Shown here: positions 11,914 to 24,254 of the stretch, piece after piece
Position numbering within the stretch: the stretch's first letter is position 1
Layout of the letters: each line of letters opens with the position of its first letter
Source of the DNA: Boletus sp. NGJ
Lineage: Eukaryota > Basidiomycota > Agaricomycetes > Boletales > Boletaceae
Direction: 5' to 3'
NCBI GenBank assembly: GCA_019096195.1
Contig: JAGTXK010000026.1
Location: 224,130 to 288,129, forward strand
Length of the DNA stretch: 64,000 nucleotides
The notes under the pieces: model-generated
Database searches by the model: none
What the model was told of the DNA's origin: nothing
What the model saw: only the letters and a program-made list of their open reading frames with translations
Translations under genes and position numbers: made by a program

Positions 11914-12534
11914 CTAAACCGCACCCCCTTCATCGACTTGCATCTTTTGTCGTTCCTCCGGATCTAACCAACTGTCCTCGACCGTCGCCTTCACCCTCCG
12001 TACGTACTCCTTCATGTTTTCTCTGTACAATTGGGCGGCTTCCGCATTTGCGGGACTGTTTGGATTCGGATCATGCAGCAGACTCTGGATGGACGTGAGG
12101 ATCGCGGCGACGTCGTACGTAGGCGACCATCGATTTTGGAGAATGTCGAGACAGAGCTCGCCATTGGCGTATACGTTGGGATGAAACATGCGTGAAAGGA
12201 ATTTCACGGTGGGTGGTTTGTTGGGGTAGGACTCGTCAAATGTCAGCAGGAGCTTGAACGTGCCGTCCTCAAAGGGTGTATCGGCTAGTCAGGATTAGGA
12301 TGAAGATGCCGGATGAGTCAACTGAAGCGACATCAAGGAAAGACAAAAACTTGCCTGGGCCAAATATCACGGCGTTCCATACCATGATATTATCGGGACA
12401 TGGGCTTCCTGAGACACCACTCGGCGGGTCACTCGACAATCGCTTGAAGTCGCGGATGAGGCGTCGTCTACAGTTTGTAGACTAATGTCCGAGTTGTTGA
12501 TTTGGAGGACGTGATGAAGCGAGAAACGCACCAT
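11914..12534 (-). CDS. RAD6: Ubiquitin-conjugating enzyme E2 RAD6/UBC2
   Basis: Reading from the minus strand, the start codon at 12534-12532 is directly followed by a GTGCGT intron, so the first coding exon is only ATG. The next exon starts at 12481 ([20 protein letters not shown]) and runs to 12355. A GC..AG intron (12354-12285) follows, then the last exon 12284-11914. Total about 166 residues. The UBC core contains [20 protein letters not shown] with the catalytic Cys, [19 protein letters not shown] and an acidic tail ending [16 protein letters not shown]. Family role: E2 for Rad18 (PCNA ubiquitination, DNA-damage tolerance) and Bre1 (H2B ubiquitination). Lies 171 bp downstream of the co-oriented dehydrogenase. 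Confidence 0.95.
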
Positions 12535-12705
12535 GATTGATATATACGAACGAGTGCTACAAGAGGGATAATACAAAAGCCAAATTGTGCGCGGTGGACA
12601 AGATCAAGAACGGAACCATACTTACGCGGCACCTTGCCCGAAGTGGCTGCATTTGTCAGCCACCCAGACCCTAACCCCACTCTAGGGTTCCCCGTACTTT
12701 CTGTC

Positions 12706-13729
12706 TTAGACATCTTCCGGCTTATTCAACAATCTTCCTTCCATCCCACCTTCGACCATCACTACTTGGCCAGTAACGTGACCGGATACCGTCGATGACG
12801 ATAACACCACAATCTGATTCGCAATGTCCAAGGGGGTCGCGACTTTTTTGAGAGGAGTCCTGCGAGCATGGCATTGAGGAGCTGGCTAACAATGTACCAG
12901 TAAATTGGCCACTCACGTAGCAAGGGCACGGTAGACCACGTTAGGGTCTGCCAAAGCGCTCTCCGCCATAAGAGTTCTCACCCAACCCGGAGCGACCGTG
13001 TTCACTCTGCCTTTCGGCGCGATCTTCACGATCTCGTTCTTCAACGACATTGTCAACCCATACATCATTGCTGGAAGAAAACCCGACGGTTAGATAGGCT
13101 TGACATAACATAGACAGACACTCACCGCTCTTCGTGACGGCATAGTCAGCATGTCCTGCCTCGCCGTATTTGCCAGCTGTACTTCCGATCAACATTATCG
13201 CTGCCTTTTCCTTCACCTCTGACGTTGCGCTCCTCAACCGTTTCAAATATTCACGGCAGACCAAAAACGACGAGGTGAGGTTGGTCGAGATGGTATGATT
13301 CCATCGTTGAAGGGTCAGGTCCGCCACAGGGACGTCCTCCGTGGGCCAAATCCCGTGGTTCACCACCAGGACTTGCACAGGACCGGCGTGCGCGATGGCC
13401 GTGAACATATTCGCGACGGATGTTTCATCGGAGAGGTCGGCTTGAACAGCTTGAAGATTAGCGTAGGCGTTCGAGAGGCTCTCCAATGGCCCATATTGGG
13501 TGTTATAATGGGCAGTCACCTCGGCCCCAAGCGCTGCCAGGTTAGATTGCTTAGATAGCATAATGAAGCACAAGGACGGGGGGCTTACAACAGTAAAGTT
13601 TGGCGGTCTCGAGACCAATCCCTCCGCTTGCACCTGTCGATCCACGTGTCAATCAACTTGATCGAGTGGGTCTATCGGCAGTACTGTACCTGTAACGAGG
13701 ACGTGTACATCTTTGAGTCCAAAGTCCAT
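12706..13729 (-). CDS. Short-chain dehydrogenase/reductase (SDR)
   Basis: Start at ATG 13729 (MDFGLKDVHVLVTG); an in-frame upstream ATG at 13849 is less likely. The first intron splits the cofactor motif, rejoined as VTGASGGIGLETAKLY (Rossmann TGxxxGxG). Further on are VLVVNHGIWP (an NAG-like motif with His), a Ser in LIGSTAGKYGEAG, and the catalytic YxxxK in DYAVTKSAMM. The C-terminus is GQVVMVEGGMEGRLLN. Length about 265, as in classical SDRs of the 3-oxoacyl-ACP reductase / glucose dehydrogenase type. Substrate cannot be assigned; NAD(P)-dependent by family. Three introns, intact. Confidence 0.9.
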
Positions 13730-14344
13730 GATGTTTCGTTTAAAATGTAAGGCGCTGTCAATGGTGGTCGTACGTGGTGAAAATGATTCGACGCTGTTAA
13801 TTGGGCTCGATGTGCCTTGCGGCGTGAACAAAGACGGTTTTAGACGCATCAGCTGAGCCCGGGTACCTATGGTCGTTCACCAGGTTTCGGCCTGGGAAGT
13901 GTCGCTCACTGTGGAAATCATAATCTGGTTTGGCTGAAAAGAGTAAACATAAAGCGAAAGGTACACACCTTTATTAAGACCGTTTGGTCATGGCAAAACC
14001 AGAACTTTCCCGGCCAAGATTGGTCTGACCTGGAAAGGAGGCCGGCGTCTTGATTAACTGCGTACTCGGTCAGCTGAAATCATACTCACCGATTAAATTC
14101 CCTCACAACTTCGCCATTGGTGAGAGACCACATATGGGCCTCCAAGACATTTGCCTCACTGGCACTAGCAATAGCAAAGAGAAGCAGCTCCCCAGCCTGG
14201 ATTCCGATGACCGTCACGGTATAGGATCCCTACCACTGGAGATCGCTACCAAGAGGCTCGTGGGAATCACGTGGCGTACAGACGCATTTTTGTACGACTG
14301 CGTGTCTTTTTGCTTTGTTTCAAACCATCAGCTTTGGAGACGGT
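13730..14344. promoter_or_regulatory. Divergent intergenic region SDR / phospholipid methyltransferase
   Basis: About 615 bp between divergent start codons. Scattered short open frames with no recognisable domain; presumably carries both promoters. No clear palindromic site seen. Confidence 0.3.
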
Positions 14345-15160
14345 ATGGACGCGTTTTCTTCCATTATAGACACTTCAGCAACGTCGTTGTACATCTCCCT
14401 GCTGGCCATTGCGTTCAACCCCACCGCATGGAACATCGTCGCCCGTAACGGTAGGACAAAACCCCAGAAACTCCCTCTCGGCCCGGATACTGAACCTGGG
14501 AGCAGAACACACGAACAAAACAATCACCCGCATCTTTGGCGGTAACGCACGTCATGGTTGTTACTTTCTCGCTCTATTGATTTTCTCGTTTGGGATGTTG
14601 CGTGACCACTTGTGCGTCTTTCCCTCCCTTGCCTATTTTGAAATCTCACTTTGACGCGACGTTGAGCATAGGTACCAGCGTGCGCTGAACGACCAGCCTC
14701 GCGTGCCTTTCCTTCCAGAGCCTTATGCAACCATGGTCCCTATCATCATGTTTCTGACCGGTCAAACCTTTGTCCTCACCTCCACATACGCGTTGGGGAT
14801 CACGGGGACGTTCCTCGGGGACTATTTCGGGATTTTGATGAACCATCGCGTGCAAGGATTCCCTTTTAATGTGTTGAGGGACCCCATGTACGTCGGAAGC
14901 ACGTTGTGTTTCGCTGCAACCGCTCTCTGGTAAGCCAGTTTCTCCTTCGTTGCCTGCTCTTCAAAGCTAACTTCGTGTCTTGGAGGTATGAACGCCCGGC
15001 TGGTTTGATGATCACGCTGTACGTGTATGTTGTATACATCGTCGCCTTGCGCTTTGAAGGGTATGTCGTCCGTGTACCTCGCCTCTGCGCCAGTCATTGA
15101 CACACTCATAGGCCATTTACTGACATGATCTATTCCAAACGCGCGACGAAAAAGGAGTGA
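14345..15160 (+). CDS. OPI3: Phospholipid N-methyltransferase (OPI3/PEMT type)
   Basis: Start MDAFSSIIDTSATSLYISLL at 14345 (an in-frame ATG at 14315 is an alternative). Introns at about 14452-14506, 14616-14671, 14933-14986 and 15061-15112 rejoin as NEHTNKTITRIFGG, DHLRYQRALNDQP, LWYERPAGLMITLYVYVVY and LRFEGPFTDMIYSKRATKKE. About 200 residues with four hydrophobic segments. FNVLRDPMYVGSTLCF is the RxPxYxG S-adenosylmethionine-binding motif of class II phospholipid methyltransferases, and the C-terminal FEGPFTDMIYS is highly typical. Family role: methylates phosphatidyl-monomethylethanolamine to phosphatidylcholine in the ER membrane. Confidence 0.92.
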
Positions 15161-15321
15161 TTTCTCGGCGACGTGTGTCCATTAGGATTGCTCGCTGACC
15201 TATATATATTCTTTCCGCGGCTCTGCCACCTTGTGTGGTTACCCCAGCGGTATACGACATAATGGCGGATGAATAGAGGGTATTAGTTCTACTTCACCCT
15301 TTGTGGTCATTCGAAGTAAGT

Positions 15322-16795
15322 TCAGGTACGGCAATCATTCTGAGGTTTCCTGCTCCCGCCGATCAACCCCACTTCTTCATTGACATTGGCATCATCCTCC
15401 GTGAAAAAGGCCGTCTCATTGTCCATGTTGTATTTGGCTTCGTCGAAGCGCGTAGTTAGTGGTATATGAGCTGTCTTGGAAGCAAGGTGAGGGTAATATT
15501 GCCTGTATGAAAAGTAGGCGACGCCAAGGCCGAGCGCAGACCCGGTGAACACGTCTTCCCAATGGTCTGTCATATCGGTACGGAAATAAGAACGGCACTG
15601 AGTAACATTGGGTAGAACGCACGTCGGAAATCCATCGTACGCGACAGCGCCACCCAGGAGGCGATCCCGAGGGGTACGAGCAACAGCCACACCTTGCCCT
15701 GCATAGGGATAACGACGATTCAGCGTTCCGTTTCTCTTGTTCGGAATTGCATGCTTACAGCGTGTCCACGGGTATCGAACAGGTGGAGCTTGCCAGCAAG
15801 GTAGAACGTGAGGAATCCAAGTCCAGCAAAGGACACTTTTGAGCGCCTTGGGTTAGTCGCGCATCTGAGTTACGAGGTAGACGGACTTACGGCTGGAATG
15901 ACCGCTTGGGAAGCTCCGCCAGCCATCTTCGAGGATGTGTTTTGACGTTTGTGTGCAGATATCGACTGTCGACAGACCCCACAGTGGATCCTCAGAACCG
16001 GCCAAGGGTTGGCAGCGCGAGATGACGTCTATTGGAATTAGCACAGGTCACCAGGGGTAATCTATCCGAGCACGCTGAACCCACCGGGGCGGGGACGACC
16101 AACGGTGACCTTGACGATTTGCGTAATGGAGCCGGTGAGGGTGACCGACAACCACACTGAACGGTGGGCGACGTCAAGAGACATCAAGGCACATGAGAAA
16201 GGAAAGAGGCGCACGACCAAGAGCGCTATGGTGGAAATCCCACCATGATCGTATGAACAGCAGATTGACGATGATTTGCACGCCTAGGGGGAGCACGAAG
16301 CTGAGGAGCTCAAGTACATTCGTCTGAGGGATCCTAATAAGAGTGTAATGTGACAGGAACGATGGTATGACGCACGCTAACACGTTGATGAACTGCATGG
16401 CTAGAATGAAATGGAAGGGTCCCTGATGAACGCGAAGTATTGACTCGAAAGACCTGACTCACGGGTATTGCAAACTGCCAGTACATGTCAGGCTCGACGA
16501 TGATGCGACCATCAAACAAGGGAAACTCACGAGAGGTCTGTGAGCGCAAAGTGTCTCTTGAACCCAGTGACATGATGGCTGATATAGGAGAAGATCTGCC
16601 TGCCTACATCGTCGGCACGGTTTCCTGCAGCTCATGAACAAGATTGTGCGTACCACAAGATACTTGTGATGAGCCTGAAAATTGCGTGGTAAGCTGTAAA
16701 ACCATCTCATGAACCTCGCACAGGTTCGCTCACCAATCCGGGGCATAGGAAATGAGGACTTGACGAAGACTGGGGCCTCTAGGGAATCGATTCAT
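15322..16795 (-). CDS. PAP2-type lipid phosphatase (DPP1/LPP1 family)
   Basis: Start ATG 16795 (MNRFPRGPSLRQVLISYAPD), split by several introns. Hydrophobic helices include LELLSFVLPLGVQIIVNLLF. All three PAP2 motifs are visible: KVTVGRPRPD (motif 1, around 16110-16080), SFPSGHSS (motif 2, around 15905), and an SR..H..D motif 3 split by an intron (LSRTMDFR, then TDHWEDVFTGSALGLGVAYF). The cytosolic tail ends VNEEVGLIGGSRKPQND. Family role: magnesium-independent dephosphorylation of diacylglycerol pyrophosphate, phosphatidate and lyso-forms at the vacuole or Golgi membrane. Its position beside the phospholipid methyltransferase is suggestive (both lipid enzymes, convergent, 161 bp apart) but need not be functional. 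Intact. Confidence 0.9.
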
Positions 16796-18367
16796 CGTCG
16801 GTCTGATGTGGGAGGAAGAGGAAAGAGGCTGATGGCTCGTATGCGTAATTATCACACATGTTCTTGACAACCCGCCACTATCATTGACACGTTCGTATGT
16901 CAACGAGATTCATTTGGACGCCAAGTACCTACTAAAATGGCCGCAACACTTTGTCCATTCACGCCTAAAAAGTGCGCTGCTGCCAGTTGTTCCCAGAGCG
17001 CTTCACCGCTGATCGATAAGTTCGTCTCGACTCCTGCATGCCAGCGTTTGCGTACCCACGACGCTCGGCAAATGCGGCCCTACCTCGGTTGATAAGGCAT
17101 GGACGGCCCACTGGCAGAATAACCTCATATGTACTTACCCTCTCTTCAGCTGGCCTGGTGGGGGAACTGGAAAGAGTCGCCCGATAATGACTTTTGTCTC
17201 CCGAATCGGGTACCTTCCAGTACTTTGGGTTGACCGTAGATCAATCCTTCTTGCTCAAACACATCACAACGGTAAGAAGGGGCCAACCGGTTGCTGATTG
17301 GTGACTATCCCGACAGCTGGCAAGGCATGCAATTCTTTGTCGATTTGGCAAAGAGCCCGACGGTCATGGACGCATGGTCATAGAAACCGGCGTCGGTAGG
17401 TCCTTATTCGCCACCTCGACTGCTTCTCAACCCACATGCACCTTTCCGTTGGCATATCTCTTGACGTGATGCGACCCACACCCAGTTTCGATTTCAAAGT
17501 ACATCAAGTACGTTACCTTGTCGACGGACACCAGTGCAACTCATCGACCCCACACATTATCACCCGCACTGCCGTGTCTCGCGCGTTCCTCTGAAAATAT
17601 ACGAACAGATGTCGGTATCGAATGGTCCAAATCAATATTAGGTTGTCTTTGTGGGAGGTTGATCGATAGCTCGATAGCTCCTTTCTTCCCAATATCGATG
17701 CAGGCCATGTGAATGTTCCAATGAACAGGGAACAAAGACCATGTATCTGAGTCGACCGTATGATAACCGCACTTCCATCGAGTGATGAAGACGAAAAGTA
17801 TCAGGATCACCCTCACCATCAGAACAAAAAATCGACGCAGCATCGACTTCGAGTCAATGTACGAGCCACATAAACGATTTTGACCTTGGACGTGTTGCAG
17901 AGGTATTTTCTAACCTCGGTATCTTCTGCTAGATAAGCCCTGCCTGACAATCAAGACAGAAATTATCACTGGAATGTGGCGCGACCTGCATGGAATTCAC
18001 TGCAAGCCTCTTCTGGATCACGATGATTGAACAGGATTCACACTGAAAACCAGTTTAGCGTGCTGAGTATTTTCCCATTCGCTGGATGAGTGGAACAAAA
18101 GTAGAATAACTTGCTTGAGGTTTTATGGAATTGATCCTCAATACTATTGTCTCAGGCAAGTCCTGCACGACAGTCGTTGCTTGCTCGCTTGCACAGGGAG
18201 ACGCATTCACGCTCGGCACAAGGATATCGAACAGCCATGAATTAAGTCTTTCTGAGCCTCGGAAGAAAATTAAGTACTCAACAAATACATATATAATCTA
18301 TCTGCACCTGCATTCAAAGAGATAAAAATAATATAGACAAACTTAAGGGGATAATCCCGCTCTTGCT
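16796..18367. other. 1.6 kb gap without a supported gene
   Basis: Between the PAP2 gene (promoter side, about 16796-17000) and the 3' end of the GH30 gene. One minus-strand frame (17843-17541) starts with a hydrophobic stretch (MLRRFFVLMVRVILILFVF) that could be a signal anchor. It has no homology I recognise, no supporting introns and a short length, so I do not call it. AT-rich around 18240-18350. Confidence 0.3.
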
Positions 18368-20634
18368 TCATGGCGCTGCATACCACCACAACGTGGTGAC
18401 ACCAACGGGGAACGTGTACGTCGCCTAAACGTCCTTAAATCAGCACAGGACTGGCATCATGAAACAATCCCGCTCACCTGCATACCCCTAAACTCGATGG
18501 TCGCCGTGACAGGCTGTGGGTTCCACGTTGTGGACGCACTGTCGTCCCTGCCCACCGAACGGCTCAACGTTTCAACCTGGTTCGAGTGCGGAGGGGACAT
18601 ACCAGTTCAACACCACGAGACTATATCTGTTCCAGTCGGTTGAGGAAATTCGACCCGTGACGTATGCGCCTACAACGAGGGCCCAATCGAGGCTACCTCC
18701 AACACTCACACCTATCCGCTGGCCCCACGGTCCCCCACTGTCACGCGGTAAGATGGCCTTGGAAGCCTGAGCCATAGCGTAGAATTCTTGGTTGACACTC
18801 CAGGTGCCATCATTGTTGATTTGGACCACGCCGCGGCATCCGCCACCACAGCTGTTGGATCCAGGGAGCTCAGCACCACCGGTACCATCGAGCGCAAGAT
18901 TCCACATTAGCCCTGTTGAGGACCCATAGTTGATACTGCCGATGAAGCTAAGGGACGGTTTGGTCCAATCAACGAGAAAAATCCACTGCTACTAGACCCA
19001 CAGATTATCCATATACCACTTGGGTGCATGTCAGTCTGTGTTCTCGTCAAAAACTTTGGAGAACGTACCTTAATATCACTCCACCAATTAGAGCCGATGG
19101 TGCCTGTACACTCCGTGAAGAATACTTCCTAAGGAAAATCTCAAAATGAATATCATAATGATTCAATTCCAATCATACCTTGCTGGGATACTGAGAAGTG
19201 AAATACGCTTGGTCACTCACAGTGCCCTCATAGCAGTGGAAAGAGACCCCATCAAAGGCACTTCCTGCTTGCTGCATCTGGAGCAAGGTAGGTCAGCAAC
19301 AGATTCCAACCACACGTCAATCTCATCACGAACGAGTTGAACAGGGTAATTCGCGGCATCAGCCCAATTATGTTCATATCCGATGATCTTGGTGCTCGAG
19401 AAGCCATTTGAATCCATTAGGTTGCGTAACGCGATCCCGATTTGTGCCTCTATAGACACTGGCATACTACATGAAGGGTATGTTGGATTGCTGTTTTCGG
19501 GCTCGTTCTGCCGGATATGCATCAATTGACCATCACGTTCGTGTATATCGGTCAATGGCGTCTCACCTGAACTCCGATAGCGTAGATATGGATCCCTTCG
19601 TTTGAGAAGCCTTGAAGACTCTTCAAGAGGTAATTCGCCACTTGAACATACGGTTGACGGAAGCATCTCAGCAGATCGGTTCAAGGTACTCACTGATAGC
19701 GACATACGCTGTATTCAAAGAACCACCGTCCATGGTTCCGCTCTTCATCCACCCAGGCTAATCGAACTGAGGAGTCGTTCTATGTGGTAATAGCACGCAT
19801 ATACTTACAGGTGACCAGGGAACGACGTAGACTCTCAACCCTGAGTTGATCGAAAAGATATCTTTGAGGGTCGAAAACACGTAGCTTGGCGCAGCGCCGA
19901 TATTGAAATCGTTGAGGTTAACGTCTCCACTGGTGTCATCATAACTATATGCTGTTCAGATTGTATGTCAACAACGTGTTCGTGGTGAAAGAATGAGCCG
20001 TACTGTTTGCTGAGAAGTCCGTCGCTCCAAGAGGAACCCGAATGTACGAGAAGCCCGCAGAGTCGGAGGCATCAGTGACTAGACCATCGGAATAATCAGC
20101 GGGTTTAGTACACGATACTCGGATGCGTGCTCACTATTGAAAAGATAATCCAGCAGTTGCCAGTAGCTGGTTGGGTTCCGGGACTAGAATAGCATTCGGT
20201 TTAGCCACGTGATTAACACGCGAGGCTTTGAGGGTCTGGTTCTTCGCACCTTGAGAGTGTTCAGAAGAGACGCAGACGAGTCAGCTATGCTTGATCGTTA
20301 ATCTCCGTTGTGGTTTCGCAAATACATTGATCACCCACTCAACGTAGCGCCGAAGCCGTAGATAGTCTGGTAAATGGCTGAGTCATTAACGACTATATCC
20401 GCACTACCGATGGGGCCAGGCGTCACGAAATCAATCGGATCGGGAGTGGGCTGGAAGTAAGTGAAGAGCATCTGCCTGTCCCATGTTGTCTGCCACTTCG
20501 CGAGGAAAGAAATTCGTATGCGAGTGAGGGCCTGAGCAACGACAAGTGTCCTCGATACATACAATGTCATATATCTGTTGACAAGCCACTGTGCCCAGGA
20601 CTCCGAGCAAAAGGACTGCTGAGGCCAAGCGCAT
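18368..20634 (-). CDS. Secreted glycoside hydrolase family 30
   Basis: Start ATG 20634, MRLASAVLLLGVLGTVACQQ, a signal peptide cleaved near the ACQQ boundary (an in-frame ATG at 20694 is less likely). The mature enzyme begins IYDIWQTTWDRQMLFTYFQP after a first intron. GH30 landmarks: IYQTIYGFGATLS, FSYIRVPLGATDFS, VYVVPWSPPGWMKS, NEPENSNPTYPSC (acid/base Glu) and EVFFTECTGT (nucleophile Glu). The C-terminal beta domain ends GVTTLWWYAAP at 18368. The family cleaves beta-1,6-glucan, glucosylceramide or galactan; a beta-1,6-glucanase-type fungal wall enzyme is my preferred inference, subfamily unresolved. About ten short introns, apparently intact. Confidence 0.9.
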
Positions 20635-21665
20635 CGTCGGCCCCAGTGAGTGATTCAGTAAAGGGATTAAGAGAATGAAAGACGTACGTGGCAAGCTTGG
20701 GGGCCATTAAATGCCAAAAGCAATGTGAGGCGGTCCAAATGGAATTTGCTCTTTCGCGACGGAAAGGAGTGAACCCATGGAGCACACAACGAAGCACAAT
20801 GGTAGCGGGCTTGATGGTGGCACGCAACTGAAGGGCACATGGGCTATAATTTTCCACTTTGTCCACTTCACAACGCGGTGGCACCAGCTGGCGAGGCAGC
20901 GCCAACGGATCAATATGGATACTGTCAGCATTGAATGCCCGGCGTGTGGAATATGGCTGAACAAAAAGCGGCAATGAGGCCCGATCGTTTGGAAGAAAGA
21001 ATACAGAAGGAAGCTATTCAACCTAAATGAACCAGAAAAGCGAAAGACTTGAATACCAAGAAAGTGCGGCGGGTTGACGGAACTGCACTCACCAACCTTA
21101 AGTGAGAAAAAGTCTTTTGATGGTAATGGAATGCCTAAAGAGCAATAGAGCAAACAGTGAATTGAAGCGCATTTACAACGCGTGGCATCAGTAGGGGAAG
21201 CGATATTTCACTCACAGCTGTGTAAAGCAATGTGCTACGTGCCATTTACTGCGGCAGAGGCCAGATGGCACGACTTCACGGCGGAAAGGAGACGTGACGA
21301 TCGCGGAACCAAAGTGATGTATATTTGCTGGAGGATGGCGACTTGCAGTCGGTCTCGTCAGCTTCCGTTCCCGAACTCGACGATTGGGCAGAGAAAGCGC
21401 GCCACTGATACTCTACGCAGACATTCCATCAGGTAGAGCTCCGAGGTGATGGCTCAGGTTATAAGTAGAAAAGAAAAGCTAAATTTCCAGGGCGAACTGT
21501 CGCAGTGGCACTGACGACTATATTGGGACAACTCGACCCCCAACGTCCCAACAACCGCCAGCACACCAACCGGAGCTCCAGCTCGGAGGTATATGTGCCT
21601 AACAAATGCGAGCCTTCAAAGAGCAGTTGACACAAGGTCGGATGTAATACATATTCGCATGTTTA
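20635..21665. promoter_or_regulatory. GH30 promoter and AP-1 beta 3' flank
   Basis: About 1 kb upstream of the GH30 start and downstream of the AP-1 beta stop. Many short overlapping frames, none supported. No repeat or RNA gene recognised. Confidence 0.3.
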
Positions 21666-24254
21666 TCAGAACAAGCCAAGCAGGTCCTCCTGTGGTTTCT
21701 GGGTAGTGGTTGGAGATGCGAAGCTTTCCAGAGGGGAAGCAACATGACTCTCCCCGGGTGGTGACATGCTCCCAAAACCACCAAAGGCATTCTCTACTAC
21801 CCCACTTGCACTCATTCCCCCAAAGATTGACACTAAATCGTCCAGCGGATTTGCCGAAGTTCCAGACAGGAAATTTGCCGCAGCGGGTGTGGAGGGTAGG
21901 ATCTGTGTCGCTGCGAGACCAGAGGGTTGTCCTTCTTGTGTAGGGGCGTCGTCGAAATCGAGTAAGTTTTCCGCTTGTTGGCCAGCCACGACTGTCTGGA
22001 GAGCCTTTTGCGCAGTGAAGTGATCGTCTGATAGCCTGCATGCTACACTCAGCGGGAACTCGACATACAAAGAAACAACGAACTCTGATCCCTTGCGTTG
22101 AACCGAGTCCGCACCTATCCGGCCATGGCCAATGAACGTTTCGGCTGGCTTGTGGTAAACGCTAGCTAGACTCGAGACTTCTCCCAGGAGTTCTTCTAAC
22201 AACGCTGGTGGCACCGTCGTTCGCGGAATCGATATCGGAGGTCTGTGCGCCAGAACGACGGCCTACAGGTCGCAGATATTTATCAGCTCGACCCCGTAGA
22301 CGCCGCCTGTAGAGTCATACCTTCGCTGCACCGGGATCCGTGGACAACAACCTCCAATAGATGTACGCTCGGTCGCGCACGTCGGGTGAGTCGCAATCTT
22401 TCGTTGCTGTATTCAGCACCTCTTGCACCACACCCTGTGACGAGTCAGGCTTCTTCAAAAAGAGTTTGACAACTGCTGTCAAAGTTTGCTGTTGCACCTA
22501 ATAAAGCGCTTCAGTAGTTTTACATCACTCACTTACAGGCGTGCGCACCTGATACGATTCCTCGGTGAACGTTTCCACAAATGTACTCAAGAGTTCATCT
22601 GCGTTATCGATTTTCTCTGCATACTCCCCTATGATCCATATCAGCGATGCTTTCGCTTCTGGTTCGTCCAGTTCCTCGAGGTTGGCACACAGTATGGGTA
22701 TGACGCCTTCGTAGGTTAAAGGGTACTTCCGGAAGATGTCCTGTGTCATTCTCGTTAGAAATCGCAACTCATTCACCTCGTAAACCGTACACACCTTCAT
22801 CACCACCACAGCTTCCTGGACGACGTAGCTTACGCGGGTTCCAATGAGGTCTAAGAGCACGTTGACGCATCGTTCAGCAGCACTCTCGATACTAATGGCA
22901 GTTTGCCCTATTGCTTTAATGCTCTTCCGTACGAAATCGACATCAACTTCCGAAGCATACCTGTCAAGACAACATTCGAGATCTGGGCAGCGGCAGCAGA
23001 GAGGGTACTGACTCCTTTAGTTCGCTTAAGAGCGCATCAACGTTGTTGTCGTTCGCTAACCGCACCATAATGTCCAACTTCTCGACCTTGACGTATAGTG
23101 GATCATTGTACTTGCAAAAGAAGACTCTCATCTCGTTTGAGAGCAAGTCTGGTTGTTTTTGGAGAAGAAGGTTGACATTGCGCAACGCAACCCACTGAAC
23201 CTCCGGAGGTGATGACAAGAGGGTAACTAATGGCGGTGCCATCTTGCGGACCAGCTGCTTTGAGAGCTCCTCTCGTCTTATGCTCCGCATGTGTATCATA
23301 ATCACCTGAACAAACATACGTCAGCGTGGCGGATGTGATGGGACTTTGATGAACTCGCTTTGACAGCCGCGAGTACAACACTTCCGTTAACGTGCTGGAA
23401 TTGAGGGACGACACGTTCACAAATGTGTTCGCTTTCTTTATCATCTTGGGCAATATAGCGTGCCAAGGCGTTTAGGATTGCGACGCGACCCCATTCCGAG
23501 CATTCATTTAGTGCAATCAATAGTTTGCTCAGGACTGATGACGTGATAGTAAAGATAGCTGGGTCAGAGGATGAAGGTGGGGGATGATTTGAGGTGGCGA
23601 TTGTGTGGATATCCGTCAAAGCTGCGACCGTGTTCGCGACGACCTGCGCGATTGTCAGCATGGTCCGTGCTCGAAAAGAACAGAACTCACCATGGGATTG
23701 CTGTCCGAAACCATCTCGTGCAGCTGTTCGAGGAAACCATTGTCGATGACCAGCTCGGGTTTGAGATCATACAGCTTGGCGACACAGAGTGCGGCTGTCT
23801 TGCGAACGTAGGGATTCTCGTCCTTGAGAGCACGTTGTAGCGGATCACATAGGTAGTCGATGATCTTCTCCGCGCGCAAACAGCCCATCGTTCGGATGGC
23901 GAGAGCCCGAACGAGAGGGTTAGGATCTTCGGAATCCTTGACGAACGTGTTCACGGCCAATATGACGAGCTCGGGTTGGGTCTTTGCATAATTCACGAGA
24001 TACAGATACACGAGTTTCTTCTGCTCGAGGTCATCTGTCTGCATGTTTTTGAGGACATCGGGAAAGAGACCAGACACGTCTGTCCGAAATGTCGGTTGGA
24101 GTGTAGAATATCCAAGACAGATTGGCGCACCTTTGCCGACGGTCATGGATGCTATGACTCTCTTGATTGCATCCTTGCGTTTATCGCGGTACTCGCTGTT
24201 GAGATCGACGCTGAGCTCGTAGTTTTCGCCTTTGCGCGGTGCCCGTATACTCAT
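21666..24254 (-). CDS. APL2: AP-1 clathrin adaptor complex beta subunit (adaptin)
   Basis: Start [20 protein letters not shown] at 24254. The armadillo-type adaptin trunk is unmistakable: [20 protein letters not shown], then (after an in-frame 51 nt intron at 24130-24080) [60 protein letters not shown] and [19 protein letters not shown]. The trunk ends near 22330, followed by a short Ser/Gly/Pro hinge and a C-terminal EDLLGLF with clathrin-box character. At roughly 720 residues it lacks a full appendage domain, as is common in fungal AP-1 beta. Role: cargo and clathrin binding in trans-Golgi/endosome transport. Around nine introns, intact. Confidence 0.93.

Noticed and set aside
12468-12713. 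ATG at 12713 as RAD6 start (MSKTESTGNPRVG...)
   Set aside because: It overlaps the dehydrogenase stop and does not splice into the RRRLIRDF exon; the ATG at 12534 does so cleanly.
17541-17843. Minus-strand 100-residue ORF with hydrophobic N-terminus
   Set aside because: No recognisable domain, no supporting splice pattern, isolated in a gap; hydrophobic start alone is weak.
21182-21436. Plus-strand ORF upstream of the GH30 gene
   Set aside because: Cys/Arg-rich random-looking sequence, no start context or homology; shadow of intergenic DNA.
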